From NCBI RefSeq assembly GCF_029931775.1, contig NC_079322.1, positions 77,933,326-77,997,325 of the forward strand: a stretch of DNA of 64,000 nt. Direction: 5' to 3'. The notes under the pieces are model-generated. The model worked only from the letters and a program-made list of their open reading frames with translations. It did not search any database and was not told the DNA's origin. Positions 42,120 through 52,831 of this stretch are shown here, piece after piece; the first letter of the stretch is position 1, and every line of letters begins with the position of its first letter. The stretch is from Euleptes europaea. Its lineage: Eukaryota; Chordata; Lepidosauria; Squamata; Sphaerodactylidae. The translations under genes and the position numbers were made by a program.

Positions 42120-45100
42120 CTGGGGACCAAAACAAACCCAAATTGTCACTTGCCAGTCGTCTGGCTCAGCTCCAGCTGCTGTATCCTTGCTTCCCTGAAT
42201 TGTGAAATTCCTGCATTGTGCACCCACACCCACTTGCATACATAACACCTTCCAACTCTATGATTCTATTCTAAGCGAGGGGGTAAAGGGCTAGTGGCCG
42301 TTCTGTGGCCGTGGGAACCATGTGGGTAATGCAGTCCGGCATGATGTAGCGGTTAAGAGCAGTGGTTTGGAGTGGTGGAGTCTGATCTGGAGAACCGGGT
42401 TTGATTCCCTGCTCCTTCCCATGAGTGACAGAGGTTAATCTGGTGAACTGGATTTGTTTCCCCACTCCACATGAAGCCTGCTAGGTGACCTTGGGCCAGT
42501 CACACCTATTGCAAGCCAGTTTGATTTTGCCTTAAGTGGGAGAGAAAGTCAGCATATAAAAACCAACTCTTCTTCTTCCTTAAGCATTTTGGACATTATT
42601 AACTCCTTGGATTTGGGGCTGGGGGTTAGGAACAATCCAAGGTCTTTAATTATTTTAAAAGCTTTCATGTGTCCTCATAAGGTTTCCAACTCCAAGCTGA
42701 TTGGCCGTTGGACTTACCTGGAAAGTTAGGGGCGGGGCACTGCCTCACAGGGCTACTGGTGGCCAGGGAATAGCTGAGCAGGGTGGCCCCTACACCGCTG
42801 GTGGTGCAGCCAAGCAACCCCCCCCCCCCACATCTGTTGGCATCGTTGCCAGAGTCTGGGTCCAAACCCAGTGGCCTGGCAGCACTACCAGCTCGAGGGT
42901 TGCCAACCTCCAATTAGGGTATGGTTGCCAGTCTCCAAGTGGTTCAGGAATCAAAGAATTGTACTTGTGTAAGGCTCAAATAAAGCACATATACAGCAAT
43001 GCAAACAATTGTATTCTGAGGAAAACCTCATGTAAAATATATCCAAAAGATATAGGTCCAGAGCAAGATTTAAGGTGTAATATAGAATACAAACAGGTAG
43101 GTGTATATATACAAGGCTGATAAGGTGCACAAAAGTTAACAGTCCAAATAAGGTAATTTACAATAGGGCGCGAAGTATTTTCAATTGCGCAAAAAAGCAC
43201 GGAACATTTTCAAACGCAATGGGCTTCCGGTATAGTCCCCATTTCAGAGTTTTCATCAAGCTTCAAGTAGTACCACGTGCTTGTATCATCAGAATTGGAA
43301 AGAGACGTCTACTTTGCCATTCTGTCTAAGAGGCTTGATCAAGCTTGATGAAAACTCTGAAATGGGGACTATACCAGAAGCCCATTGCGTTTGAAATTTA
43401 CAACACCTAAAGATGTCTGTATTTGAGTATAAAAATTTTCTTACCTGTTACTCAGGACACTCAGGAATTGACATTGACTTACCTGACTCCCAGGATATTT
43501 ATACATTGAACTTTTTTGCTGCTGGACTGCTATTGATATCTATATGTGTATCTGGTTATTACCTTGTTGTATATATTGTTCACTTTTGCACCTTCCTTCA
43601 CCTTAGTGAAGTACTTTAATATATATTAAAGTACTTTAATATATATTGTGTGAGTGCTGTCTGGATTCTTTCCAGTACCTGGAGGTTGGCAACCCTACAG
43701 AGCTGGGAACCCTAATGCGGGTCCTAGAGATCCCCCTCCCAAGTTACAATGGATGCCCAAACTACAGAGATCAGTTCCCATGGAGAAATGGGCAGCATTG
43801 GGGGTAGATTCCCTCCTAGCCTCCCTCCTCAGACTCTACCTTCCTTAGCTTGGCCCCCAAATCTCCAAGCATTTCCCAAACTGGAGTTGGCAACTCTATA
43901 CCAGCTGTACCCAAAAAAGGGAGGGACTTAACCCTAAAAAACAGAATTAAGTACCAAAAAGGTCAAGAAAAAAGAAAGAAACATTCAAGGCCAAAAGTTA
44001 AGTAATTAAAAGTTAAACAATTAAAAGGTTATGCCAGTGCACAACATCTATATAAATTTATTAGAAATTAAAATCTACATAACACATAGAGACCACTGAA
44101 GAAGACAGTATGGCCAGAAACACGTATGGTCTGAGTTTGATTGTATGATTCTTTGTCTAATTGTGTTACATGAGTATATTTAGTTGGCAGGCTTTTCCAG
44201 GGCCGCATATGTGTTATATAGATTTTAACTTGTAATAAATTTATATGGACGTTGTGCACTGATAACATCTTTTAATTGTTTAACTTTTAATCGTATAACT
44301 TTTGGCCTTGAGTGTTTCTTTCTTTTTTCTTGACCTTTTGGGTGCTTAACTCTATACCAGCTCCACAGGGACCACTCTCATAGAATCATAGAGCTGGAAG
44401 GGGCCATAGAGGCCATCTAGTCCGACCCCCTGCTCAATGCAGGATCAGCCTAGAGCATCTCTGACAAGTGCTTGTCCAGCCTCTGCTTAAAGACTGCCAG
44501 TGAGGGGGGAGCTCGGCTTGATTGAGGGCTGTCTAAAACTCCCAGTCTGCCCCCAATGGCTCCTGATCCGTGATACTTTCCCTCGAACTCTGGACCTCGT
44601 GAAAGAGACGAGAAAGGGCCGAACCAGAGAATGTGTGAACAGTGAAGGGGCCCAGCAGCCTCCTTCTGGGGCATCCTATCAATGTAAGAGACGCGACGAC
44701 CCTCAGAGGGTGGCTCCTAGGAAGGGGAAATTGTCCCCACAGCTCTCAACATCAACGGAGGGGACGACCCACCTCTTGAACCACATTGTCACAACTGACA
44801 AGGATAGCAGGATTTCCCGGCTCGGTGGAGAAGTATCCAGTGCAACCTTTTATCAACTGCAAAGGAAGGGAAATGTGTTAGGTCTCCAGAAATACCAGCC
44901 TTCTCTGGGGAGCAAGAAAGCAGACAGTCCACACAGGGAAAAAGTCTACTCCAGTGGTTCTCAAACTGGGTTCCCAACCTCTAGGTTGGGACTGGAGATC
45001 TCCTGCTATTACAACTGATCTCCAGATGACATAGACCAGTACCCCTGGAGGAAATGGCAGCTTTGGAGGGTGGACTCTCGGGCATTATGCCCTCTCCTCC

Positions 45101-46960
45101 CCAAACCCTCTCCCAAATCTCCAGCGATTTCCCAAGCCAGAGTTGGCAACTTTTGAATGTGTGAAGCTGTCATAAAGCTATTAATTTCCATGGCCTTGAG
45201 CTGAGTGCTGTTCCCTTAGTACCAAGAGAGGAAATCAGCCCCAGTCCTTCTAGGAGAGATGGCTTCTATGAGCGAAGGTTTGGTTCTCGGGGGTTGGGGT
45301 GGGGTTTGAGCCCCTGCACCAATTTGAAGAAGTCCGTAGTGGAAAAAGCACACGGAAAGCCCATTCCTGGATCCCCGGTTGTTCCTTACCCCATCGGGCT
45401 TGAATTCACATTGCTCAGTGACAACGTTTTCCGAGTTGGGGCAGGTGGTCTCTTGCATGGTGAAGGTCAGTTGCTGAAGAGTTCCGGTGGTGGGATCCTG
45501 ACAGGAAAATCAGACATGAGATCCGCTGGATTCTTCCCAGGGGAAGAGCCTCGGCCTCTGTGCCCTGTGGTTGACCCTCCATACTAACTGGTTGGCCACT
45601 GTGTGAGACGGGATGCTGGACTAGATAGATCCTCACGGGTCTGATCCCGCGGGGCTCTTCTTAGATTCTTATGTTCTCCCGGTGGCTGAGGGCCACAGTA
45701 GCCATAAAGGGCAAACTTTATGCACAGAAGTGGAGGATCTCTGATGGCCTGTGATTTGTGACAACTAACAACTCAGAGGTGGATTTTTTCCATCAAGTTG
45801 TGGTTTGAATTTCCCCAGCAAGCAAGTCACTTCACCCTTTGCAAAGTCCGTATGGCCAACAGAACATGTGTCTGGAGTTTTGTGGTGCTGGGAATTGTGT
45901 TGTTCTGCAGTAGAAGAGCAAGGTTCGAGTCCAGCAGCGCCTTAGAGACCAGCAAGATTTTCAGAGTATCAGCTTCCGAGAGGCAACGCTGCCCTTGTCA
46001 GAATACAAATAAAAACGGAGATCCCTGATATAAGGGTTCAGGGATCTCCATTCCTACTTCTATCAGAACAAGGGAGTTTTGACTATCCGAAGCTCATACC
46101 CTGGGAATACTGCTGATCTTTAAGGTGCTACTGGACCCAGATCTTGCTCTTCTATGAAATTACAATAACTGAAAAACATCAAAAACTCTTTGGCTGCAAA
46201 GAGAAAAGCAATGCTTACGTTCCCCCTCCCCCACTGCTTCGGCTGTAAAATGCAGGAGGAAAATTGCAGTGGGGAGCAGAATCTTTGCTGAAAAGGACAT
46301 ACTTTTGAGTAAACCCACAGCCAGATCCTATCTGAGAGGGTGAACATTGTTGGTTTGTTATGGGGAATATAACACGGCATGAAATACTGTGTGGAACACT
46401 CCATTTTAATGCCGCTTCCCGCTGATTGTGGAAAAGAAGCGACTGAGAAGCGCAAAAGTGTCCAGAGGAGAATTCCAGAGCAGATTTGTCCCTGTGCTTC
46501 TTAGGCTGAGCAAGCTTTGAGCAAGATTTGAGTCCAGCAGCCCCTTAAAAAACCAACAAGATTTCCAGGGTGGAAGCTTTCGAGAGTCTGTTCCCTTCGT
46601 CAGATACAAGTAGGAATGGTGCTTTAACTCTCAAAAGCTCATGCTCGGAAAATCATGTCAGTCTCTAAGGTTTTGCTGGGCTCAGATCTTGCTACCCACG
46701 TGTGTAATTATCTTGTGCAGAGTGTTTGAAATTCTTGCACTTTGGTGGAATCGGCGAGAGCCCTCGCCACTTCCCCTGCCCTTACTTACCAGTTCAAGTG
46801 GAGCTGTTGCTTCCAGGAGACGGAAGGCATTTTGGACCCTGGGGCCCCGGTTGTAGATCTCAATCACTTGTGAAAGGGCTTCCTCGAGGGTCTTTGGGGT
46901 GTCCAGAGGGACAGCAGCAGCCAGACCGGCCAGAAAGAGAATTCCCCAGGCTCTCTCCAT
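42033..46960 (-). CDS. CATH: Cathelicidin gene C (Gly/Arg-rich peptide), complete, four exons
   Basis: A 149-residue precursor. Exons (minus strand) are 46790-46960, 45390-45497, 44773-44856 and 42033-42119; every junction is phase 0 and GT-AG. The N-terminus MERAWGILFLAGLAAAVP is a signal peptide. The pro-domain has a diverged first helix (TLEEALSQVIEIYN) and cysteines C76, C87, C98 and C115. Exon 4 encodes 28 residues starting PVRVTRFRGLGG and ending RFWDSNQ, with net charge about +5 and no C-terminal amidation Gly. This is a second cathelicidin lineage in the cluster, clearly distinct from A and B. It was the source of the inverted copy that supplies exons 2-4 of gene D. Confidence 0.95.
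42335..42585 (+). mobile_element. tRNA-derived SINE, C-arm specific
   Basis: Full head-to-tail copy. The D arm keeps the empty site near 57600-57620, so it inserted after the duplication. Confidence 0.75.
42905..43690. repeat. Foldback-bearing insert, C-arm specific
   Basis: The inner arms around 43217-43262 and 43350-43395 are complementary (AATGGGCTTCCGGTATAG facing its complement). Edges abut MITE ends. A relative lies at 23341-23734. Confidence 0.65.
43900..44360. repeat. Foldback element shared by both arms
   Basis: Outer arms are complementary (AGGTCAAGAAAAAAGAAAG at 43960 against CTTTCTTTTTTCTTGACCTT near 44320). The D counterpart is 56310-56710. Confidence 0.75.
44375..44510 (-). 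mobile_element. CR1 3' end fragment shared with D
   Basis: Begins CATAGAATCATAGAGCTGGA. The D arm has the same piece at about 56215-56290, so it predates the duplication. Confidence 0.75.
44773..44856 (-). CDS. CATH: Cathelicidin C exon 3
   Basis: 84 nt: LIKGCTGYFSTEPG and ILVSCDNVVQE. Donor GTGGGT. Confidence 0.95.
44857..45389 (-). other. Cathelicidin C intron 2
   Basis: Contains a MITE (44975-45150) also present in D at 55258-55442. The remainder is unique and shared with D. Confidence 0.65.
45390..45497 (-). CDS. CATH: Cathelicidin C exon 2
   Basis: 108 nt: DPTTGTLQQLTFTMQETTC and EQCEFKPDG. Two nucleotide differences from D exon 2. Confidence 0.95.
45498..46789 (-). other. Cathelicidin C intron 1
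   Basis: A LINE 3' remnant lies at 45530-45672. Two dispersed repeats (45895-46150 and 46490-46690) carry GTCCAGCAGC-type blocks and hammerhead-like cores. 46160-46440 is unassigned. Confidence 0.6.
46490..46690 (-). repeat. Dispersed repeat with hammerhead-like core
   Basis: Minus strand 46578-46603 reads CTGACGA, A, GGGA pairing with TCTC (one G-U pair), then GAAA. Confidence 0.5.
46790..46960 (-). CDS. CATH: Cathelicidin C exon 1
   Basis: 171 nt, 57 residues, ATG at 46960-46958. Donor GTAAGT. This exon has no counterpart in the D arm. Confidence 0.94.
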
Positions 46961-47002
46961 TGCTGCCTCTGTCCACAAACTGGGAGAGGAGCTTTCTGTC
47001 CT

Positions 47003-47009
47003 TTTTATA
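47003..47009 (-). promoter_or_regulatory. TATA box of cathelicidin C
   Basis: TATAAAA on the minus strand, 43 bp before the ATG. An exact PU.1-type site GAGGAAGT lies at 47079-47086 (minus), compatible with myeloid expression (inference). Confidence 0.65.
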
Positions 47010-47454
47010 GGATGGGGCCACCTCTTGGCAGGCCCCTGTCCTAGACAGGTGATGGGCTCAGAGCGGCCAAGAGAGCCGACTTCCTCAAACCTGCAGCTTT
47101 TCCTCGTGTCCACAGACAGGTTGACCAATATCGGAAAACAGCACTTGAGCATGGGAAGCTGCCTTCACGGAACCAGACCTTTGGCCTATTGCTTACTCAG
47201 ACTGGCAACAACTCTGCGGGGGAGGAAAAAGCCAGGGAGTAGGGTTGCCAACAGACCTGGAAAGAATATCCTGTCTATTTAAAAAAGGCTTAATGTACGT
47301 GGAACTAGACAGGTGAAGCTTTTCATACCATGGAAGTAAATAACATTAGCTGGTAAATAACATCCTGTCAAACGTCTGTTAAAAGGAGAGGACATTTTTT
47401 TCTCCAAGTATGTTGGCAACCCTAGCTGGGAGGGGTGAGCAGAAACAGGGCCGT

Positions 47455-47785
47455 AAATTGTGGAACTCCCTGCCCCAGGATGTGGTGATGGCTGCCAACT
47501 TGGAAGGCTTTAAGAGGCAGGGGACATGTTCATGGAGGAGAGGGCTATCCATGGCTACTAGTCAAAATGGATACTAGTCATGATGCATCCCTATTCTTTC
47601 CAGGATCAGAGGAGCAGGCCTCTTCTATGAGGTGCTGTGGACCACAGGCAGGATAATGCTGCTGCAGTTGTCTTGCTTGTGGGCTTCCTCGAGGCACCTG
47701 GTTGGCCACCGTGTGGACAGACTGCTGGACTTGATGGGCCTGGGTCTGATCCAGCATGGCCTTTCTTATGTTCTAACCCCAGTGC
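47455..47785 (+). mobile_element. CR1/L2-like LINE 3' end
   Basis: Encodes NSLPQDVVMAANLEGFK and ends in CATGGCCTTTCTTATGTTCT. It lies in the segment missing from the D arm. Confidence 0.75.
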
Positions 47786-47894
47786 TGTGAGGTAAGGCGA
47801 AATTACATTGTGACAGAGGGGGAAACCTTGGGTCTAGCCCCCCAGAAATCCGCCACAAATGCTTTCTGCATTTTGAAATTAACTCTAAACACTT

Positions 47895-48720
47895 CAAAGT
47901 ATCCAGTCTTCTACACCACCTTGCGAGAACGGAGACGGCTCCCTTCTTCTTCAGCAGCTTCTGCAATGATACCAACTAGCCGTCGTCTTGCAAATATTTG
48001 TTGCAACACTCTTGTGTAAGGAAATGGCTGGTCTGTGGTTCAGGACCGCCTCTGCAAGAGACGTCTGAGGCTTTGAACAATCCAACAGACTTTCCATTAT
48101 TCACAGGTCGCATTTTCCCATTTGTGAATGACAGCAGCTCCTGAGAAGAGAGACACTCTGAGAGGCCTTAGAAGGCAGGCGAGCCAGATGTTTTCCCTAT
48201 ATACAAATTGGAGCATGCTGTGGACAGCTGGCACAAGCTTGCACCTCATTCCAAATGATGTCCCAGTTTCACACTCCATCTCCCACAAATATGGGAGGGG
48301 GCTTCTGCAAAAATAGCTCCCTCAACCCAAATAGCTTCTTACCAGCAACTATTGGTTATCTGATGGAGGCACAAACCCAGAGAGCAGACCCTGTCCCCAT
48401 CCCCAGACTCCAACTCTGTACCCATGTGAACCCAGGCCCTATTATAGGTCTTAGTATAATCTCAACCATTTGGTCATCATCTAATGAGGACCGTGTGGCT
48501 CAGAAGCTAAGCAGGGTCGGCCCTGGTTAATACTTGGACAGGAGACCACCAAAGAAGAAGAAGAAGAAGAGTTGGTTTTTATATGCCAATTTTCTCTACC
48601 TTTTAAGGATAATCAAACAGGCTTACAATCTCCTTGCCTTCCTCTCCCCACAACGGACACCTTGTGAGGTAGGTAAGGCTAAGAGAGTTCTGAGAGAACT
48701 GTGACTAGCCCAGGCTCACT
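47895..48720 (-). repeat. Inverted-duplication arm, C side, distal part
   Basis: Complementary to 53530-54730. Holds the unclassified unit, a 5S-derived SINE scrap (48460-48560) and a minus-oriented SINE. Confidence 0.8.
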
Positions 48721-49089
48721 CCTTCGTTTGGAGGAGCAGCCATTTGGCATCTGACCAGAAAGTTCCATCTATTTCAGCATCTAATTTCCAACAGTGGTCA
48801 ACCAGATGCCATGGGAAAACCCACAAGGAGGACATTGAAGGCCATAGCACACCTGTCTCCCTTCTGCCCTCTATAACTGCCATTCCAAGGCAGGCTGCTG
48901 ATGAACACGAAGGTTTCTTTTTAAACAGCCATTGACCTACCCTAAACATAAACTCATCTAGCCCCTTTTAAAGTTATCTAGGATAGAGATATCACCATTT
49001 CTTGTAGCAATGAATTCCATGAATTAATTGTGAAGAAATGATTAAAAGGTCTGACTTCTAACTTCTGCTTCTGGGTTCAGATTTGGCGT

Positions 49090-49585
49090 CTGGGGATGGG
49101 GACAGGGTCTGCTCTCTGGGTTTGTGCCTCCATCAGATAACCAATAGTTGCTGGTAAGAAGCTATTTGGGTTGAGGGAGCTATTTTTGCAAAAGCCCCCA
49201 CCCACATATTTGTGGGAGATGGAGTGCAACGCTGGGACGTCATCTGGAATGAGGCGCAAGCTTGTGCCAGCTGTCCACAGCTTGCTCCAATTTATATACA
49301 GGGGAAACATCTGGCTCGCCTGCCTTCTAGGGTGTCTCAGAGAATCTCTCTACTCGGGAGCTGCTGTCACTCACAAATGGGAAAATGCGGCCTGTGAATC
49401 ATGAAAAATTAGTTGGATTGCTCAAAGCCGCAGATATCTCTTGCCGAGGGGGTCGTGAACGAAAGACCAGCCATTTCCTTACACAACAACCACTCCTTCG
49501 CAAGGGTGTTGCAACGAATATTTGCGAGACGACCGCAAGTCAGTATCATTGCAGAAGCTCCCGGAGAAGGGTGCCATCTCTCGCT
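49090..49585. repeat. Third copy of the unclassified unit
   Basis: Reverse complement of about 47940-48430, forming a local inverted repeat with a 600-bp spacer. It has the same orientation as 53870-54680. It shares GGTCTGCTCTCTGGGTTTGT and TTGCTGGTAAGAAGCTATTT. Confidence 0.75.
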
Positions 49586-49924
49586 CCCTTTTCCCCGATT
49601 GTCACAATCAGGGAACGGACAGTCGTTCTCTCCAGAGACCTGCGGCCTACCCACTAACCGAAAGAGAACGGCACTCTCTCGCAAGTCTGGCCACAGAAAA
49701 ACCCAGACCATTTCTCATCCTGGCTGCAAGACAGTACGCACTGGGCTCTCCTCGGCCACCTCATGGCACGCATCAACTGGGCTCCATCTCCTTTCCCAGA
49801 CTCCTTCGAAGGGTACAGAGGAGAACGGCAGAGGCCCATGTGCCTTGGAAAGATGAAGCAGAAATTGCGTCTGGTGCCGTTTTTTCTCACTGTTGCATGG
49901 CCCGGTGGCCCGGGCCGACCTTAT

Positions 49925-50650
49925 AACAACATATAAAAGCCCTGCTAGATCAGACCCTTAAAGTCCAGCAGTCTGTTCACACAGTGGCCAACCAGGTGCC
50001 TCTAGGAACCCCCCACACAAGATGACTGCAGCAGCACCATCCTGCCTGTGCTCCACAGCACCTGATATAACAGGCCTGCTCCTCTGATCCTGGAGAGAAT
50101 AGGGATGCATCATGACTAGTATCCATTTTAACTAGTAGCCATGGATAGTCCTCTCCTCCGTGAACATGTCCCCTCCCCTCTTAAAGCCTTCCAAGTTGAT
50201 AGCCATCACCACATCCTGGGGCAGGGAGTTCCACAATTTAACTATGTGTTGTGTGAAGAAATACTTCCTTTTATCAGATTTGAATCTCTCACTCTCCAAC
50301 TTCAGCAGATGACCCCGAGTTCTAATATTATGAAAGAGGGAGAAACGCTTCTCCCGTCCCTTCTCTCCACACCATGCATAATTTTATAGACCCTTAACTG
50401 CCTTCTTTCCAAGCTAAACAGCCCTAAGCGTTTTAACCGCTCCTCATAGGGCAAGAGTCCAGTAGCACCTTAAAGACTAACAAAAATATTTTCTGGTAGG
50501 GTATGAGCTTTTCGTGAGCCACAGCTCACTTCTTCAGTTGCTCTAGTCTCCTGATCATTTTGGTTGCTCTTTTCTGCACCTTCTCAAGCTCTCAACCTTT
50601 CTTCTTTGGCACTAAAATGCTCTCTCCTGCACAACTAATAAAGATATGAG
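49925..50650 (-). mobile_element. CR1/L2-like LINE 3' half
   Basis: Minus strand, 3' end at left, ORF2 C-terminal region at 50150-50440. It is interrupted by a dispersed repeat at 50448-50545 whose minus-strand core is 50510-50537. Confidence 0.75.
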
Positions 50651-50759
50651 GTCTCCTAGCATCACTCTGTCCCTATGCCCACATTAGATTTTGGCACGGT
50701 CCCTTTATTATGTAGAACCATGCTGGATTGTACAAGGCTGTGTCGTGTTGAAACGTCTA

Positions 50760-51808
50760 GTCTTTAACACCTTCCCTTGCAGAGATGCAAGGAAAAACAC
50801 ACATCTTTGCAACAAAAGGGGCTAGAGAATTTTTTTTAATGACAGCTGGGAAATCACACAATCTTTCGTCCCTGTTGTTAGAATAGTAGATTAATATCAC
50901 TATGTTTTAGTGACAATTTTTAAAAATTGCAAAAGTCCCGGTGTCTCGGGGGGTGAGGTGGGCTACAGCTGGGGGACTGGGGTAGGGAAACATGGGGGGA
51001 CTACCATGTGGAAGCCCCATTGCTGCTGCACTTTATCTGCAGTTGCACCAGTGTGGAAATCCCGTTAATCCCAGGCGCACGTTGGATTCATTTGGATCAG
51101 GACTGTGGCATGCAGGGATAGGGGGCTTCCCTGCCAGGCCATTTTCCCAACCTGAAACAGCCCTTCTTTTTGCCATCAAGTCACAGCTGACTTACGGTGA
51201 CCCTGAAGGGGTTTTCAAGGCAGGAGATGTTCAGAGGTGGTCTCCCATTGCCTGCCTCCATGCCACGCCCCTGGCATTCCTTGGAGGGCTCCCATCCAAA
51301 TACTTGCCAGGGTCGAGGCTGAGTGTGTGTGACTGGCCCAAGATCACCCAGCAAGCTTCCATGGCGGAGTGGGGATTTGAACCTGGATTTCCCGGATCCT
51401 AGTCCGACACCTTAACCACTACACCATGAAATAGCCCTGGGGGCACCAAATTTGGCTGATTATACCTGTGGGTTCCCCCAGTGGGCGAGAAAGTGCCCCC
51501 TGAACCATTTCAGGTCAGGAAAATGAGGCAGGTTGAGAAGGCTAAAGTCCAGTACTCATGCCAAAGTTGTGTTCTGGTCATGTGCAAAGGAACTGAGGAG
51601 AGCCCTTGACTCATGTCTGACTTCGCATAGATGGTAAGCGGGCGACCATGTGGCAGATAAAGTTCAGTGTTGGTAAGTGTAAGGTGATGCACATTGGAAG
51701 AAAAAATCCCAACTTCAAGTATAGGCTAATGGGGTCTGAACTTGCAGAGACCGAGAGGGGAAAAGATCTTGGGGTGGTAGAGGATACCTCAACGAAAGTG
51801 TAAACCCA
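50760..51808 (+). repeat. Duplicated block upstream of gene D, distal part
   Basis: Direct copy of 31190-32545. The LINE it carries stops at 51808, followed by about 28 bp with no counterpart before the promoter block. Confidence 0.8.
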
Positions 51809-52503
51809 GGCCGGGCCGTTTATGCTTGGTAATTAGCACCCCTTTCCTTGGTTGAAATGCCATGCTGGCCAGGGAAGGGGAAGAGGGGCTAGAGAAATCG
51901 GCCTGCTGGCAGGGGACCACAGTGTAGACCCTGGCACAAAAACTACCAATGATTTGAATGCAGCGTCCAGTGCGAGCTGCAGTGGCTCAGCAATTTGTTT
52001 CCGTAACAAGCATCAACTCTGGCCCCTGTTGTCCGAGTCCAGCTGTTTTACCCTTTGGCTGCCCTTGGTCTCCCATGCCGGGCCAGTTCTCCAGCCAAGC
52101 CACACAGATGGCCGCTTTGGGTGGCTCAGGGAAGAGAATGCCAATGCCCGGCAGGGGCCCGCTTCTCTCTCAGCCACTGGTAGTCCAGGGGATGGCATGT
52201 GTTTACTCCTGAACTCACGCCGCTTCCTGATGTGTCCAGCCGGATTTCTGCAAGTGATGCTTGGACCAGGCCGGCAGCAGCACTTCAGGAGGCAAGGGGG
52301 GTACATGGGTTGGGGCAGCAAGAATCCCTTGAACTGGACCTGTTCCTGGGCCGGGATCTGCCTGCAGACCTTCTCCCAACTGCCTCCACCTTTCCCAACA
52401 AGGTGTTCCCCTCCCTGTGGCCCCCTGTGGGCAGTTTTGCAAGCAGAGACCAGGATTTCGGCAGTTCCTCTCCCCACATCCAACTGATATCCCACCTTTG
52501 CAG

Positions 52504-52529
52504 ATTGGCCAACAATGGGCATTTCCTGC
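52504..52529 (+). promoter_or_regulatory. Conserved promoter block of D
   Basis: Identical to the B block at 34197-34222. Confidence 0.5.
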
Positions 52530-52609
52530 AGAGGGTAGAAAAAGCCACGTAGGCAACGTTAGACCGCAGGGCTAACCAGGAGGAAGCCCCTACCCCAGAG
52601 GAAGGGGGC

Positions 52610-52616
52610 TATAAAA
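52610..52616 (+). promoter_or_regulatory. TATA box of cathelicidin D
   Basis: TATAAAA, 39 bp before the ATG. Bases around it differ from B, marking the edge of the near-identical tract. Confidence 0.7.
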
Positions 52617-52654
52617 GAAGCCAAAGCTTCCACCCCACACACACAAACACCAAG

Positions 52655-52831
52655 ATGGCAAACTGCTGGGCAACGCTCCTGCTGATGGTTGGGGTAGCCA
52701 TAGCAATCCCCACCGTCCCCCCGCAACTGAGCTATGACCAAGCTCTGGCCTCTGCTGTCAAGACCTACAATCAGGAGTCAGGCCTGGAGAGCATCTTCCG
52801 GCTGCTAGAAGCTGAGCCGAAACAGAATTGG
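52655..52831 (+). CDS. CATH: Cathelicidin D exon 1 (B-type)
   Basis: 177 nt. About 22 base and 10 residue differences from B exon 1. Donor GTGAGT intact. Confidence 0.93.

Larger units (their letters stand above)
42120..44772 (-). other. Cathelicidin C intron 3: contents
   Basis: A CR1 terminal scrap (42240-42265), a plus-strand SINE (42335-42585) absent from D, an unassigned part (42600-42900), a C-only foldback insertion (42905-43690), a MITE remnant (43691-43898), a foldback shared with D (43900-44360), and a CR1 tail (44375-44510). Confidence 0.65.
40460..45672 (-). repeat. Inverted-duplication arm, C side, proximal part
   Basis: Complementary to 54735-61845 read in reverse. Shared landmarks include exons 2-4, the polyadenylation site, the MITE at 41183-41376, the exon 4 flank and the sequence at 40460-40570. 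Differences in length are explained by later insertions in each arm. Confidence 0.85.
47010..52503. other. Spacer between head-to-head cathelicidins C and D
   Basis: LINE (47455-47785), three copies of one unclassified unit (47895-48720, 49090-49585, and the third beyond D exon 1), LINE fragments (48735-49070 and 49925-50650), a dispersed repeat (50448-50545), the D copy of the B upstream block (50760-52503). I recognise nothing in 49590-49925. Confidence 0.6.
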
